From positions 1 through 46,698 of the forward strand of contig NZ_JADMJX010000183.1 of the NCBI RefSeq assembly GCF_018780185.1: 46,698 bases of DNA. The letters run 5' to 3'. Made by a program: the position numbers and the translations under genes. Each line of letters begins with the position of its first letter. Within the stretch, counting starts at the first letter, position 1. Under the pieces are notes generated by a model that was not told where the DNA came from, ran no database searches, and saw only the letters and a list, made by a program, of their open reading frames with translations. The stretch is from Rhizobacter sp. (lineage in GTDB: Bacteria; Pseudomonadota; Gammaproteobacteria; Burkholderiales; Burkholderiaceae_C). Below are positions 28,579 to 36,024 of the stretch, one piece after another.

Positions 28579-31500
28579 GTCGACACCTGCGCCTGCTGCC
28601 CCTGCCCTGTCTGCTGGTGCTGGCCTCGTGCGCCACGCACACGGGCGACACCGCCGGCCTGATCGGCGAGACGCGCCGCACCAGCGCCGACCTCACCGAC
28701 GTCAAGATCGACGGCAGCACCGAGCTGGCCATCCGCAGCTACCGTGAGTTCCTGGAGCGCACGCCCGAAGGCGGCATGACGCCCGAAGCGCTGCGGCGCC
28801 TGGCCGACCTGAAGATCCAGAAGGAATACGGCACGCTCGAAGGCGTCAAGCGCAACCAGGCGAAAGCCGCGCAACGCGAGTCGTCGGGCATGCTCATCGC
28901 CTCGGCAGCGGCAGCGGCTGCGGCGAGTGCCCCGGCCAGCGTCACCGCTGCGGCAACCAACGCATCCAAGGCAACCACGGCCAGCGCCAAGCTGCTCAAG
29001 GGCGCCACGCCCAAGACCACCCTGCTGGCCCGGGCGGGCAAGAAGTCCTCAACGAAGCAAAGCACCCCGGCCCCGGACAAGGAGCAGGGCCGCGACTTCG
29101 AGGCGCGCGCGACGCAGGCCGATGCGATCAAGGCCGCGGCCGCCACGGCCCTTGCCGCCCCGGACGGCAGCGCGGTCGAGCTGCAAGGCGAAGCGGGCGA
29201 GGCGATTGCGCTGTACCAGAAGCTGCTCGCCAAGCACCCGCACTACGAGCGCAACGACCAGGTGCTCTACCAGCTCTCGCGCGCCTACGACGAGCTCGGC
29301 ATGAGCGACCAGGCGATGGGCGTGATGCGCCGCATCTCCAAGGAATACCCGAAGTCGCGCTACTTCGACGAAGTGCAGTTCCGCATCGGCGAGTACCACT
29401 TCACCCGCAGGAAGTGGCTCGACGCGGAGGCGGCCTACCTGCCCATCGCCGAGATGGGCGCGGCCTCCCAGTACCACGAGCTCGCGCTCTACAAGCTGGG
29501 CTGGACCTTGTACAAGCAAGACCGCTACGACGACGCCTTGCACCGCTTCACCGCGCTGCTCGACCACAAGATCAAGACCGGCTACAACTTCGAGAAGCCG
29601 AAAGACCACCTGGAGCAGCAGCGCGTCGACGACACCTACCGCGTGATCAGCCTGGCCTTCTCCAACCTGGGTGGCTCGGAGGCCGTCAACGCGTACTTCA
29701 ACCAGCTGGGCAAGCGCAGCTACGAGGCCAACGTCTACGGCAACCTCGCCGAGTACTACCTCGACAAGCTGCGCTACAACGACGCCGCCGTGGCCTACAA
29801 GGCCTTCGTCAAGCGCGAGCCGTATCACCGGATCGCGCCGCTCTACGACACCCGCGTGATCGACATCTACAAGCGTGGCGGGTTCCCGAAGCTCGTGATC
29901 GACGCGAACAAGGAGTTCGTCGTCGCCTACGGGCTCAAGTCGGCCTACTGGACGCACCACGACATCGCCGGCTCGCCCGAGGTCGTGGGCTACGTGAAGA
30001 CCAGTCTGAAGGACCTGGCCAACCACTACCACGCGCTGTACCAGGAAAAGAAGTTCGAGAAGGACAAGCCGGAGAACTTCCGCGAGGCGATGCGCTGGTA
30101 CCGCGACTACCTGGCCTCCTTCCCGAAGGAAACCGAGTCTGCCGCCATCAACCACCAGCTCGCCGAGCTGCTGCTGGAGAACAGCTCGTTCGCGGCGGCG
30201 GCGGTCGAGTTCGAGCGCACGGCCTACGACTACCCGGTGCACGACAAGTCGCCCGAGGCCGGGTATGCCGCCGTGTATGCGCACCGCAAGGGGCTCGCCA
30301 CCGTCGCGCCTGAACAGCGTGCGAAGGCAGCGCAGGAAACGGTTCGCAGCTCGCTGAAGTTTTCCCAGACCTTCCCCCGTCATGACAAGGCGGCGCTGGT
30401 GATGAGCGCGGCCATCGACGACATCTTCGAGGCCAAGGACCACCCGCTCGCCGTCGACAGCAGCCGCAAGTTCATCACCATGTTCCCGAACGCCGAGCAG
30501 CCGCTGCGCCGCACGGCCTGGATCACCCTCGCCCACTCGTCGTTCGAGCTGGGTCAGTTCAAGGACGCCGAAGCCGCCTACGTGCAGTCGCTGCCGTTGG
30601 TGGCCGAGAACGACAAGACCCGCGCCAACCTGGTCGAGAACCTGGCTGCCTCGATCTACAAGCAAGGCGAAGCAGCCGGCAAGCAAGGCGACCACAAGAC
30701 GGCTGCGTTCCACCTGCTGCGCGTGGCCCAGGCGGCGCCCACGTCGACCATCCGACCGACCGCCGACTACGACGGCGCCGCAGCCCTCATCCAGCTCAAG
30801 GACTGGGACGCCGCCGCCTCGGTGCTCACCGCCTTCCGCAACAACTACCCGGGCCACAAGCTGCTGCCCGAGGTGACGAAGAAAGTGGCCCACGTCTACC
30901 GCGAGGCAGGCAAGCTGGCGCTTGCGGCGGCCGAGTACGAACGCACCGAAACCGAGTCGAAGGACGTGGAGGTGCGCTCGGCCGCCCTGCAGCTCGCCGG
31001 CGAGCTGTACACGCAGGCCCAGGAATCCGACAAGGCGGTGGCGGTCTACCGGCGCTACGTCGCGAGCTTCCCGAAACCGCTCGACGTGGCCGTCGAAACA
31101 CGCTTCAAGATTGCCGGCCTGCTCAAGGCGCGCAACGACACACAGGCCCACGAGGCCGAGCTCAAGGCCATCGTCAGCGCCGACGCCGCTGGCGGCAAGG
31201 ACCGCACCGACCGCACCCGCTACCTCGCGGCCTCGTCGCTGGTGGTGCTGACCGAGCCGGTGTTCGCGCAGTACGCGCAGATCAAGCTGGTCGAGCCCTT
31301 CGACAAGAACCTGGCGAAGAAGAAGACCGCGCTCAAGCAGGTGAAAGACGGCTTCGAGGCCATCCTGCGCTACGAGATCGGCGAGACCACGGCGGCGGCG
31401 AGCTACTACCTCGCCGAGATGTACTACGACTTCAACCGCTCGCTGCTGGAGTCGCAGCGCCCCGCCAACCTCAGCCCGCAAGAGAAAGAGCAGTACGAGT

Positions 31501-31814
31501 TGGCCCTGGAAGAGCAGGCGTTTCCGTTCGAGGAAAAGGCGCTCGACGTGCACCAGAAGAACACCGACCTGGCCAAGCTCGGCATCTACAACCAGTGGGT
31601 GCGCAAGAGCTTTGCCACCCTGGCCAAGCTGATGCCGGCGCGCTACGCCAAGTTCGAAGAGAGCAGCGGCTTCGTGGGGACCTTCGACCGCCAGCTCGCC
31701 TATGACGGCCTCACCCAACGCCGCGCTCCGCTGGTGACGGCCGCCGCGTCGCCGCAGCAAGGCGCGCAGAGCCAGGCACAGGCAGCGCCGTCGAACGAAA
31801 GGACTCTCAGATGA
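28575..31814 (+). CDS. Large TPR-repeat outer-membrane/periplasmic lipoprotein, trans-envelope operon
   Basis: A 1,079-residue lipoprotein: signal MSRHLRLLPLPCLLVLASC with lipobox LASC at Cys19. An Ala/Lys/Thr-rich low-complexity linker (about residues 95-200) separates a short N-terminal helical part from a long array of TPR units. Examples are AIALYQKLLAKHPHYERNDQ, AYDELGMSDQAMGVMRRISK and later VAVYRRYVASFPKP. The repeats end near residue 1050, followed by an Ala/Gln-rich tail. Arrays of this length act as scaffolds. The start overlaps the previous stop (ATGA), as does its end with the next gene. Large TPR proteins of Myxococcus Glt clusters are the closest functional analogue I know. Confidence 0.87.
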   Translation: MSRHLRLLPLPCLLVLASCATHTGDTAGLIGETRRTSADLTDVKIDGSTELAIRSYREFLERTPEGGMTPEALRRLADLKIQKEYGTLEGVKRNQAKAAQRESSGMLIASAAAAAAASAPASVTAAATNASKATTASAKLLKGATPKTTLLARAGKKSSTKQSTPAPDKEQGRDFEARATQADAIKAAAATALAAPDGSAVELQGEAGEAIALYQKLLAKHPHYERNDQVLYQLSRAYDELGMSDQAMGVMRRISKEYPKSRYFDEVQFRIGEYHFTRRKWLDAEAAYLPIAEMGAASQYHELALYKLGWTLYKQDRYDDALHRFTALLDHKIKTGYNFEKPKDHLEQQRVDDTYRVISLAFSNLGGSEAVNAYFNQLGKRSYEANVYGNLAEYYLDKLRYNDAAVAYKAFVKREPYHRIAPLYDTRVIDIYKRGGFPKLVIDANKEFVVAYGLKSAYWTHHDIAGSPEVVGYVKTSLKDLANHYHALYQEKKFEKDKPENFREAMRWYRDYLASFPKETESAAINHQLAELLLENSSFAAAAVEFERTAYDYPVHDKSPEAGYAAVYAHRKGLATVAPEQRAKAAQETVRSSLKFSQTFPRHDKAALVMSAAIDDIFEAKDHPLAVDSSRKFITMFPNAEQPLRRTAWITLAHSSFELGQFKDAEAAYVQSLPLVAENDKTRANLVENLAASIYKQGEAAGKQGDHKTAAFHLLRVAQAAPTSTIRPTADYDGAAALIQLKDWDAAASVLTAFRNNYPGHKLLPEVTKKVAHVYREAGKLALAAAEYERTETESKDVEVRSAALQLAGELYTQAQESDKAVAVYRRYVASFPKPLDVAVETRFKIAGLLKARNDTQAHEAELKAIVSADAAGGKDRTDRTRYLAASSLVVLTEPVFAQYAQIKLVEPFDKNLAKKKTALKQVKDGFEAILRYEIGETTAAASYYLAEMYYDFNRSLLESQRPANLSPQEKEQYELALEEQAFPFEEKALDVHQKNTDLAKLGIYNQWVRKSFATLAKLMPARYAKFEESSGFVGTFDRQLAYDGLTQRRAPLVTAAASPQQGAQSQAQAAPSNERTLR

Positions 31815-32440
31815 AGCACCCCGACGCCCACCCGGCGTGGCGACACCTGCGCCTGCCCCTGGCGCTGGCCGCCGTGCTGCTGCAGGGGTGTGCCACCGCC
31901 CCGCAAGCGGTGTCCGTCGCGGCACCTGCGTCGGCGCGCCCGGCCACCGCAGCGATCACGCCGCAGCAGCAGGCCGAGCTCGACGCCGCCCTGGCCCTGG
32001 CCCAGGCCGGGCAGCACGAACCTGCCATCGACGCGCTCAGGAAGCTCGCGATCGCGCTGCCAGACAGCGCCGTCCCCGCGATCAACCTGGCGCTCATCCA
32101 CACCAGGCAGGACAAGCCTGAGCTCGCCGAAGCGCAGCTCAAGAAGGCGCTCGCCATCGAGCCCGACAACCCAGTGGCGGGCAACGAACTGGCAGTGCTG
32201 TACCGCAGGGGCGGTCGTTTCGCCGAAGCGCGCGCCACCTACGAGCGGTTGCTGGCGAAGTACCCGCACTTCGCCATCGCGCACAAGAACCTCGGCGTGC
32301 TCTGCGACCTCTACCTGAAGGATTACCCATGCGCGATCGACCACTACCAGGCCTACGCACTGAGCACGCCGAACGACAAGAACGTCCAGATCTGGATCGC
32401 CGACTTGCAGAAACGAAGCGGCACGAAGGAGCGCCAATGA
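31811..32440 (+). CDS. Small TPR lipoprotein, trans-envelope operon
   Basis: A 209-residue protein with a lipoprotein signal (LRLPLALAAVLLQGC, Cys27). About four TPR units follow from residue 55, for example ALALAQAGQHEPAIDALRKL, PAINLALIHTRQDKPELAEA and AVLYRRGGRFAEARATYERL. Both ends overlap neighbouring genes by 4 bp. By size and class it could be an outer-membrane pilotin-like or assembly factor for the larger components, but this is inference. Confidence 0.87.
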   Translation: MKHPDAHPAWRHLRLPLALAAVLLQGCATAPQAVSVAAPASARPATAAITPQQQAELDAALALAQAGQHEPAIDALRKLAIALPDSAVPAINLALIHTRQDKPELAEAQLKKALAIEPDNPVAGNELAVLYRRGGRFAEARATYERLLAKYPHFAIAHKNLGVLCDLYLKDYPCAIDHYQAYALSTPNDKNVQIWIADLQKRSGTKERQ

Positions 32441-32760
32441 GAACCAAGGCGCTCGCGGTCATCGCCCTGCTGCTGTGCGCGAGCCTCGCACTCGCGCAGG
32501 GCAAGGCCAAGCCGCAAGACACCACCAAGAAGCCGGACGAAGAGGCCAAGGAGGTCTCGGGCATGTCCATCGTCGGCAACAGCGAGACGCCCAAGTCGCT
32601 CACCATCATTCCCTGGAAGAGCTCGCAGATCGGTCGCGACACCGACCTGAAATCGAGCCTGCTGGGACAAGACCTCTCCCCCATCGACAAGCCCACGTTC
32701 CTACGCGGCATCGACTTCTACAAGCTCAGCAACCGCAACCCATCAGTGAAGGAGTTTTGA
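32437..32760 (+). CDS. Small exported protein of the trans-envelope operon (107 aa)
   Basis: A Sec signal (RTKALAVIALLLCASLALAQ) is followed by a Lys-rich stretch and a compact core: MSIVGNSETPKSLTIIPWKS, then FLRGIDFYKLSNRN near the C terminus. No named domain is recognised. The ATG overlaps the previous stop, and the ExbB-type gene follows after 2 bp, so it is a fixed part of the operon. Its tail may lie in the periplasm against the stator complex. Function unknown. Confidence 0.78.
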   Translation: MRTKALAVIALLLCASLALAQGKAKPQDTTKKPDEEAKEVSGMSIVGNSETPKSLTIIPWKSSQIGRDTDLKSSLLGQDLSPIDKPTFLRGIDFYKLSNRNPSVKEF

Positions 32761-32762
32761 CC

Positions 32763-33446
32763 ATGGAATACCTCTCAGGAGCCCTCAAATTCATTGCCGC
32801 CGGCGGCATCTGGGTGATTCCCATCATCATCGTGGGCATCATCGGCCTGGGCGTGGTGGCCGAGCGCTACTTCGTGCTCATTCGCGCCACCTACGCCAAC
32901 CGGCGCACCTGGGAACAGATCCAGCCGCTGCTGCATGAGGGCCATTTCGACAAGGCCCGCGAGATCACGCGCGACGACAAGTCGGCCGTCGCGACGCTGC
33001 TCAATGCGGGGCTCGAGAACGAAGGCGTCGCGCGCCGCCGCAACGACGTCGAGCTCGCAATGGAGGAGGTGCTGCAGTCTCTCGTGCCGCAGATCGAGAC
33101 CCGCATCTCCTACCTCGCGCTGTTTGCCAACCTGGCCACCCTGCTCGGCCTGTTCGGCACCATCGTGGGCCTGATCGGCGCATTTGCCGCCGTGGCGACG
33201 GCCGCGCCCTCGGAGAAGTCTGCGCTGCTGTCGCTGTCCATCTCCGAGGCGATGAGCTGCACCGCGATGGGCCTCTTGATCGCGATGCCGATGCTGACCT
33301 TCAGCATGCTGCTCAACACCAAGGCAAGCCGCATCGTCTCCGGCCTCGAAGTCGCCGCGCTGCGCACGGTGAACATGATCGTTCGCGCTGGCGCGACCGC
33401 CCGCATCTCTCACTTCCAAGACTATGCTGAAAAGAAAGCATCATGA
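32763..33446 (+). CDS. MotA/TolQ/ExbB-type proton channel subunit
   Basis: A 227-residue inner-membrane protein with the three-helix ExbB/TolQ layout: TM1 about 12-34, a cytoplasmic loop, then TM2 about 115-145 (LATLLGLFGTIVGLIGAF, the family signature) and TM3 about 165-188 (SCTAMGLLIAMPMLTFSMLL). Family members form pentamers around an ExbD dimer and use the proton gradient to do work on the envelope. The gene overlaps the first ExbD-like gene by 23 bp, implying tight stoichiometric coupling. In Myxococcus the equivalent is AglR of the gliding motor. Confidence 0.93.
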   Translation: MEYLSGALKFIAAGGIWVIPIIIVGIIGLGVVAERYFVLIRATYANRRTWEQIQPLLHEGHFDKAREITRDDKSAVATLLNAGLENEGVARRRNDVELAMEEVLQSLVPQIETRISYLALFANLATLLGLFGTIVGLIGAFAAVATAAPSEKSALLSLSISEAMSCTAMGLLIAMPMLTFSMLLNTKASRIVSGLEVAALRTVNMIVRAGATARISHFQDYAEKKAS

Positions 33447-33909
33447 GTCGGAGGAGCTGGAGCTCACGACCCTGCTGAACATCCTGGTCGTGCTGGTCTC
33501 CTTCCTGCTGCTGTCGGCGGTCTTCTCGCGCATCACCATCCAGGAACTCAACATGCCGCCGCAGGCCGGCGGCCCGGCCGAGCCCCGCAAGGACATTCCG
33601 CTGGTGATCGAGGTGATGGTGCGCCAAGACGGCCTGGAGATCGGCAACGGCAAGGAGATCACCGATCGCCTGCCCAAGCTGAACGACAAGTACGACACGG
33701 CGGCGTTGTCGCAGAAGCTCAAGCTCCTCAAAGACCTGAACCCCGGCAAGCGCGACGTGATCCTGCTGCTGGAGCCCGACATCGGCTACGCCGCCATGAT
33801 CGGCGTGATGGATGCGTTGAAGTTCGTCGAGATCCGCGGCCCGCGCGAGGGGTCGCAACGACTTCGCATCACGCTGTTCCCCAACGTCACCGTGGGCGAC
33901 GCGCCATGA
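33424..33909 (+). CDS. ExbD/TolR-like protein 1, lacking the channel aspartate
   Basis: A 161-residue protein with a short cytoplasmic N-terminus, one TM helix (about 15-35) and a periplasmic domain ending LRITLFPNVTVGD. The membrane motif reads LTTLLNILVVL: Asn19 (codon 33478-33480) stands where ExbD, TolR and MotB carry the essential proton-binding Asp. Everything else fits the family. It overlaps the stator gene by 23 bp. It probably forms a heterodimer with the second ExbD-like protein, serving a structural or peptidoglycan/partner-binding role. Sequencing error is unlikely to explain a clean AAC codon but should be considered. Confidence 0.85.
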   Translation: MLKRKHHESEELELTTLLNILVVLVSFLLLSAVFSRITIQELNMPPQAGGPAEPRKDIPLVIEVMVRQDGLEIGNGKEITDRLPKLNDKYDTAALSQKLKLLKDLNPGKRDVILLLEPDIGYAAMIGVMDALKFVEIRGPREGSQRLRITLFPNVTVGDAP

Positions 33910-33961
33910 CACAACCTGGTGCCGTTTACCGCCCGCTTGAAGCAACCCACGGGAGACCGTC

Positions 33962-34447
33962 ATGAGCATGGCCATCATCCAGCGCAGGCGCGCACGCAAG
34001 CTGGGCAAGTCCGACTCCGCCGGCATGATGCTGACGTCCCTGATGGACATCTTCATCGTGCTGGTGCTCTACCTGCTGGTGAGCCAGGGCACGGGCGTCG
34101 AGATCGACCCTCCCGAACACGTGATGCTGCCGATGTCGGGCGTGGACACCGCGCCGCGGCAGTCGGTCGTGATCGTGCTCTCGGGCGTCGACGTGCGCAT
34201 CCAGGGCCAACCTGTCGTCTCGATGGCCGAGGTGGTGGCCAGCGACGAGCTGGAGATCGTGCCGATCCGCCAGGCCATCGAACGCATCAAGGCCGACGCC
34301 GAGCGGCGCCAGGACCAGGCCGGCGTGCACACCGAGGTCACGATCGTGGCCGACCAGTCGGTGCCGTTCAAGGTGCTCAAGAAAATCATGCTGTCCAGCA
34401 GCAACGCCGGCTACGGGAAGATTTCCTTCGCCGTGCATCAGCTGTAA
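33962..34447 (+). CDS. ExbD/TolR-like protein 2, with the channel aspartate
   Basis: A 161-residue protein with a basic cytoplasmic start (IIQRRRARKLGKSD), one TM helix (about 23-42) and a periplasmic domain with VTIVADQSVPFKVLKKIM, the usual ExbD/TolR C-terminal element. The TM motif LTSLMDIFIVLVLYLLV keeps the conserved Asp29 (codon 34046-34048). A GGGAG ribosome site precedes the ATG by 8 bp. It lies 52 bp after ExbD-like 1. Two ExbD-type genes beside one ExbB-type gene match the AglR-AglQ-AglS pattern of Myxococcus. Confidence 0.91.
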   Translation: MSMAIIQRRRARKLGKSDSAGMMLTSLMDIFIVLVLYLLVSQGTGVEIDPPEHVMLPMSGVDTAPRQSVVIVLSGVDVRIQGQPVVSMAEVVASDELEIVPIRQAIERIKADAERRQDQAGVHTEVTIVADQSVPFKVLKKIMLSSSNAGYGKISFAVHQL

Positions 34448-34469
34448 AGACCCAACGGACGAGCCCGCT

Positions 34470-35984
34470 GTGAGTACAACCACCCTGTCATTGCAAGAGC
34501 AAACGCTCGGCATCGCGAAGGTCAGCCGCATGCTCGACATCCTCGAGCAGCGCCGCACCGAGCTCGACGCCGAGCTTGGCGCGTGCGCCAACGAGCGCCG
34601 CAAGTACCAACTGATTGGCACGATCCTCGACTCGCTGAAGGAGCTCGACACGGCCGGTGCCGCCGACCTGTTCTGGAACCGCGAAGTCACCCACTACGCG
34701 CCCGACCTGCCGGTGCAGAAGGCGCGCGAGCACATCGCCGCGTTCGCCGACAAGGTGGCCGACATCGAGGTGCGGCGTGAGCGGGTCGAGCACGAGATCG
34801 TGGTCGAGACGGTCAACCTGCGGCGCCTGAACGGCGAGCTGGCCTTGCTCGAAGAAGAGGCCGAGTCCCTGCGCCACGACTTCCAGGTCTTTCGCGACCC
34901 GTCAGAGATCCCGTACCGACCGCTGGTCATGCCGTGGTCGCGCAATGGCGAAGACGAACGGCGCTACCGCAAGATCTTCCTGGCAAGCCTGTTGATCTCG
35001 CTGTCGCTGGGGTCGGTCATCGTGCTGTTCAAGCCCGCTCACGAAAAGCGGCAGGAAGAGTTCATCCCCGAGCACGTGGCCGAGCTGATCGTCAAGAAGA
35101 AGGAAGAGCCGAAGAAGACGGAGCGCACGCCGCAAGACAACAAGTCGAGCGAGCGCTCGGCGGCGGCCCGGGCGAACACGCAACCCGCGCGTGTGGCGGC
35201 GGCCAACGATTCGCCTTCGCCCGGGCCGGTGGTCAACGACGCGGCCCCCGCGCCGGGCACACCCGATGCCCAGCAGGTGGCTCGCGCATCGGCGCAGACC
35301 AAGGGCGTGCTCGCGCTCCAGAACGAGTTCGCCGGTCTGATCGACAGCTCGGGGCCTGCCAAGGTGGGCGCCGAAGGGGTCGTGTCCAACACCGGCCAGA
35401 TCGCAGCCGGCACGGCGACGACACGCTCGCTCATCGTCTCGCAGGTGGGTGGCGGCAGCGGCGGCATCAACGTGGCGGCGATCAGCCGCAACGGCAACGG
35501 CGGCGGCGGCGCGGGTGGTGCCGGCACCGGCACCGGCGGCGGCAGTGGTGGCAACGGTTTCGGCGGCAGCGGCCTCGGGGGCGGTGGCAGCAGCATCGCC
35601 GGCGGGGGTGGCGTGAAGGTCGCCAAGGTGCAAAGCAGCACGGGTGCTGCCGCGGCAGATGCCCGCCCGCTGAGCAACTCGGCCGCGCCTTCGCGCACCG
35701 ACGAAGAGATCCAGATCGTCTTCGACCGCTACAAGGCCGCGCTCTACCGCATCTACAACCGCGAGCTGCGCAACGACCCCAGCCTGCGCGGCAAGATGGT
35801 GCTGCGCCTGACCATCGAGCCCGATGGGCAGGTGTCGGCGTGTGCGGTGAAGTCGACCGACCTGGCTTCGGCAGCCCTCTCGACCGACGTGGTCGAGCGT
35901 GTGCTGAAGTTCAACTTCGGGCCCAAGCAGGGCGTGCCGGCCATCACGATCGTCTACCCGATCGACTTCCTGCCGGCCACGTGA
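34470..35984 (+). CDS. TonB-like protein with AgmX/PglI C-terminal domain
   Basis: A 504-residue protein. A cytoplasmic helical, coiled-coil-prone domain (1-165) is followed by one TM helix (about 169-187) and a TonB-like segment with PEH, LIVKKKEEPKKTERT (about 200-220). A long Ala/Pro/Ser region and a Gly-rich spacer (about 327-381) lead to a C-terminal domain (about 405-504): EIQIVFDRYKAALYRIYNRE, then LRLTIEPDGQVSACAV and FNFGP. The last part is the AgmX/PglI C-terminal domain known from Myxococcus gliding proteins (GltJ and GltG). It starts at GTG. As last gene of the operon it probably transmits motor motion across the periplasm. Confidence 0.9.
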   Translation: MSTTTLSLQEQTLGIAKVSRMLDILEQRRTELDAELGACANERRKYQLIGTILDSLKELDTAGAADLFWNREVTHYAPDLPVQKAREHIAAFADKVADIEVRRERVEHEIVVETVNLRRLNGELALLEEEAESLRHDFQVFRDPSEIPYRPLVMPWSRNGEDERRYRKIFLASLLISLSLGSVIVLFKPAHEKRQEEFIPEHVAELIVKKKEEPKKTERTPQDNKSSERSAAARANTQPARVAAANDSPSPGPVVNDAAPAPGTPDAQQVARASAQTKGVLALQNEFAGLIDSSGPAKVGAEGVVSNTGQIAAGTATTRSLIVSQVGGGSGGINVAAISRNGNGGGGAGGAGTGTGGGSGGNGFGGSGLGGGGSSIAGGGGVKVAKVQSSTGAAAADARPLSNSAAPSRTDEEIQIVFDRYKAALYRIYNRELRNDPSLRGKMVLRLTIEPDGQVSACAVKSTDLASAALSTDVVERVLKFNFGPKQGVPAITIVYPIDFLPAT

Positions 35985-35992
35985 CACAGCAA

Positions 35993-36014
35993 GGGCCGGC
36001 CATCGGGCCGGCCC
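35993..36014. terminator. GC hairpin between convergent operons, likely bidirectional terminator
   Basis: GGGCCGGC (35993-36000) and GCCGGCCC (36007-36014) form a perfect 8-bp stem with a 6-nt loop. It lies between the stop of the AgmX-type gene and the stop of the convergent carboxypeptidase gene. A T-run is lacking, so termination may depend on Rho or be weak. Confidence 0.6.
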
Positions 36015-36024
36015 CTGCGCGACT

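Noticed and set aside
29049-31925. Minus-strand frame of 958 codons opposite the large TPR lipoprotein
   Set aside because: Composition is that of an antisense shadow; the plus strand has a lipobox, TPR units and ATGA junctions on both sides.
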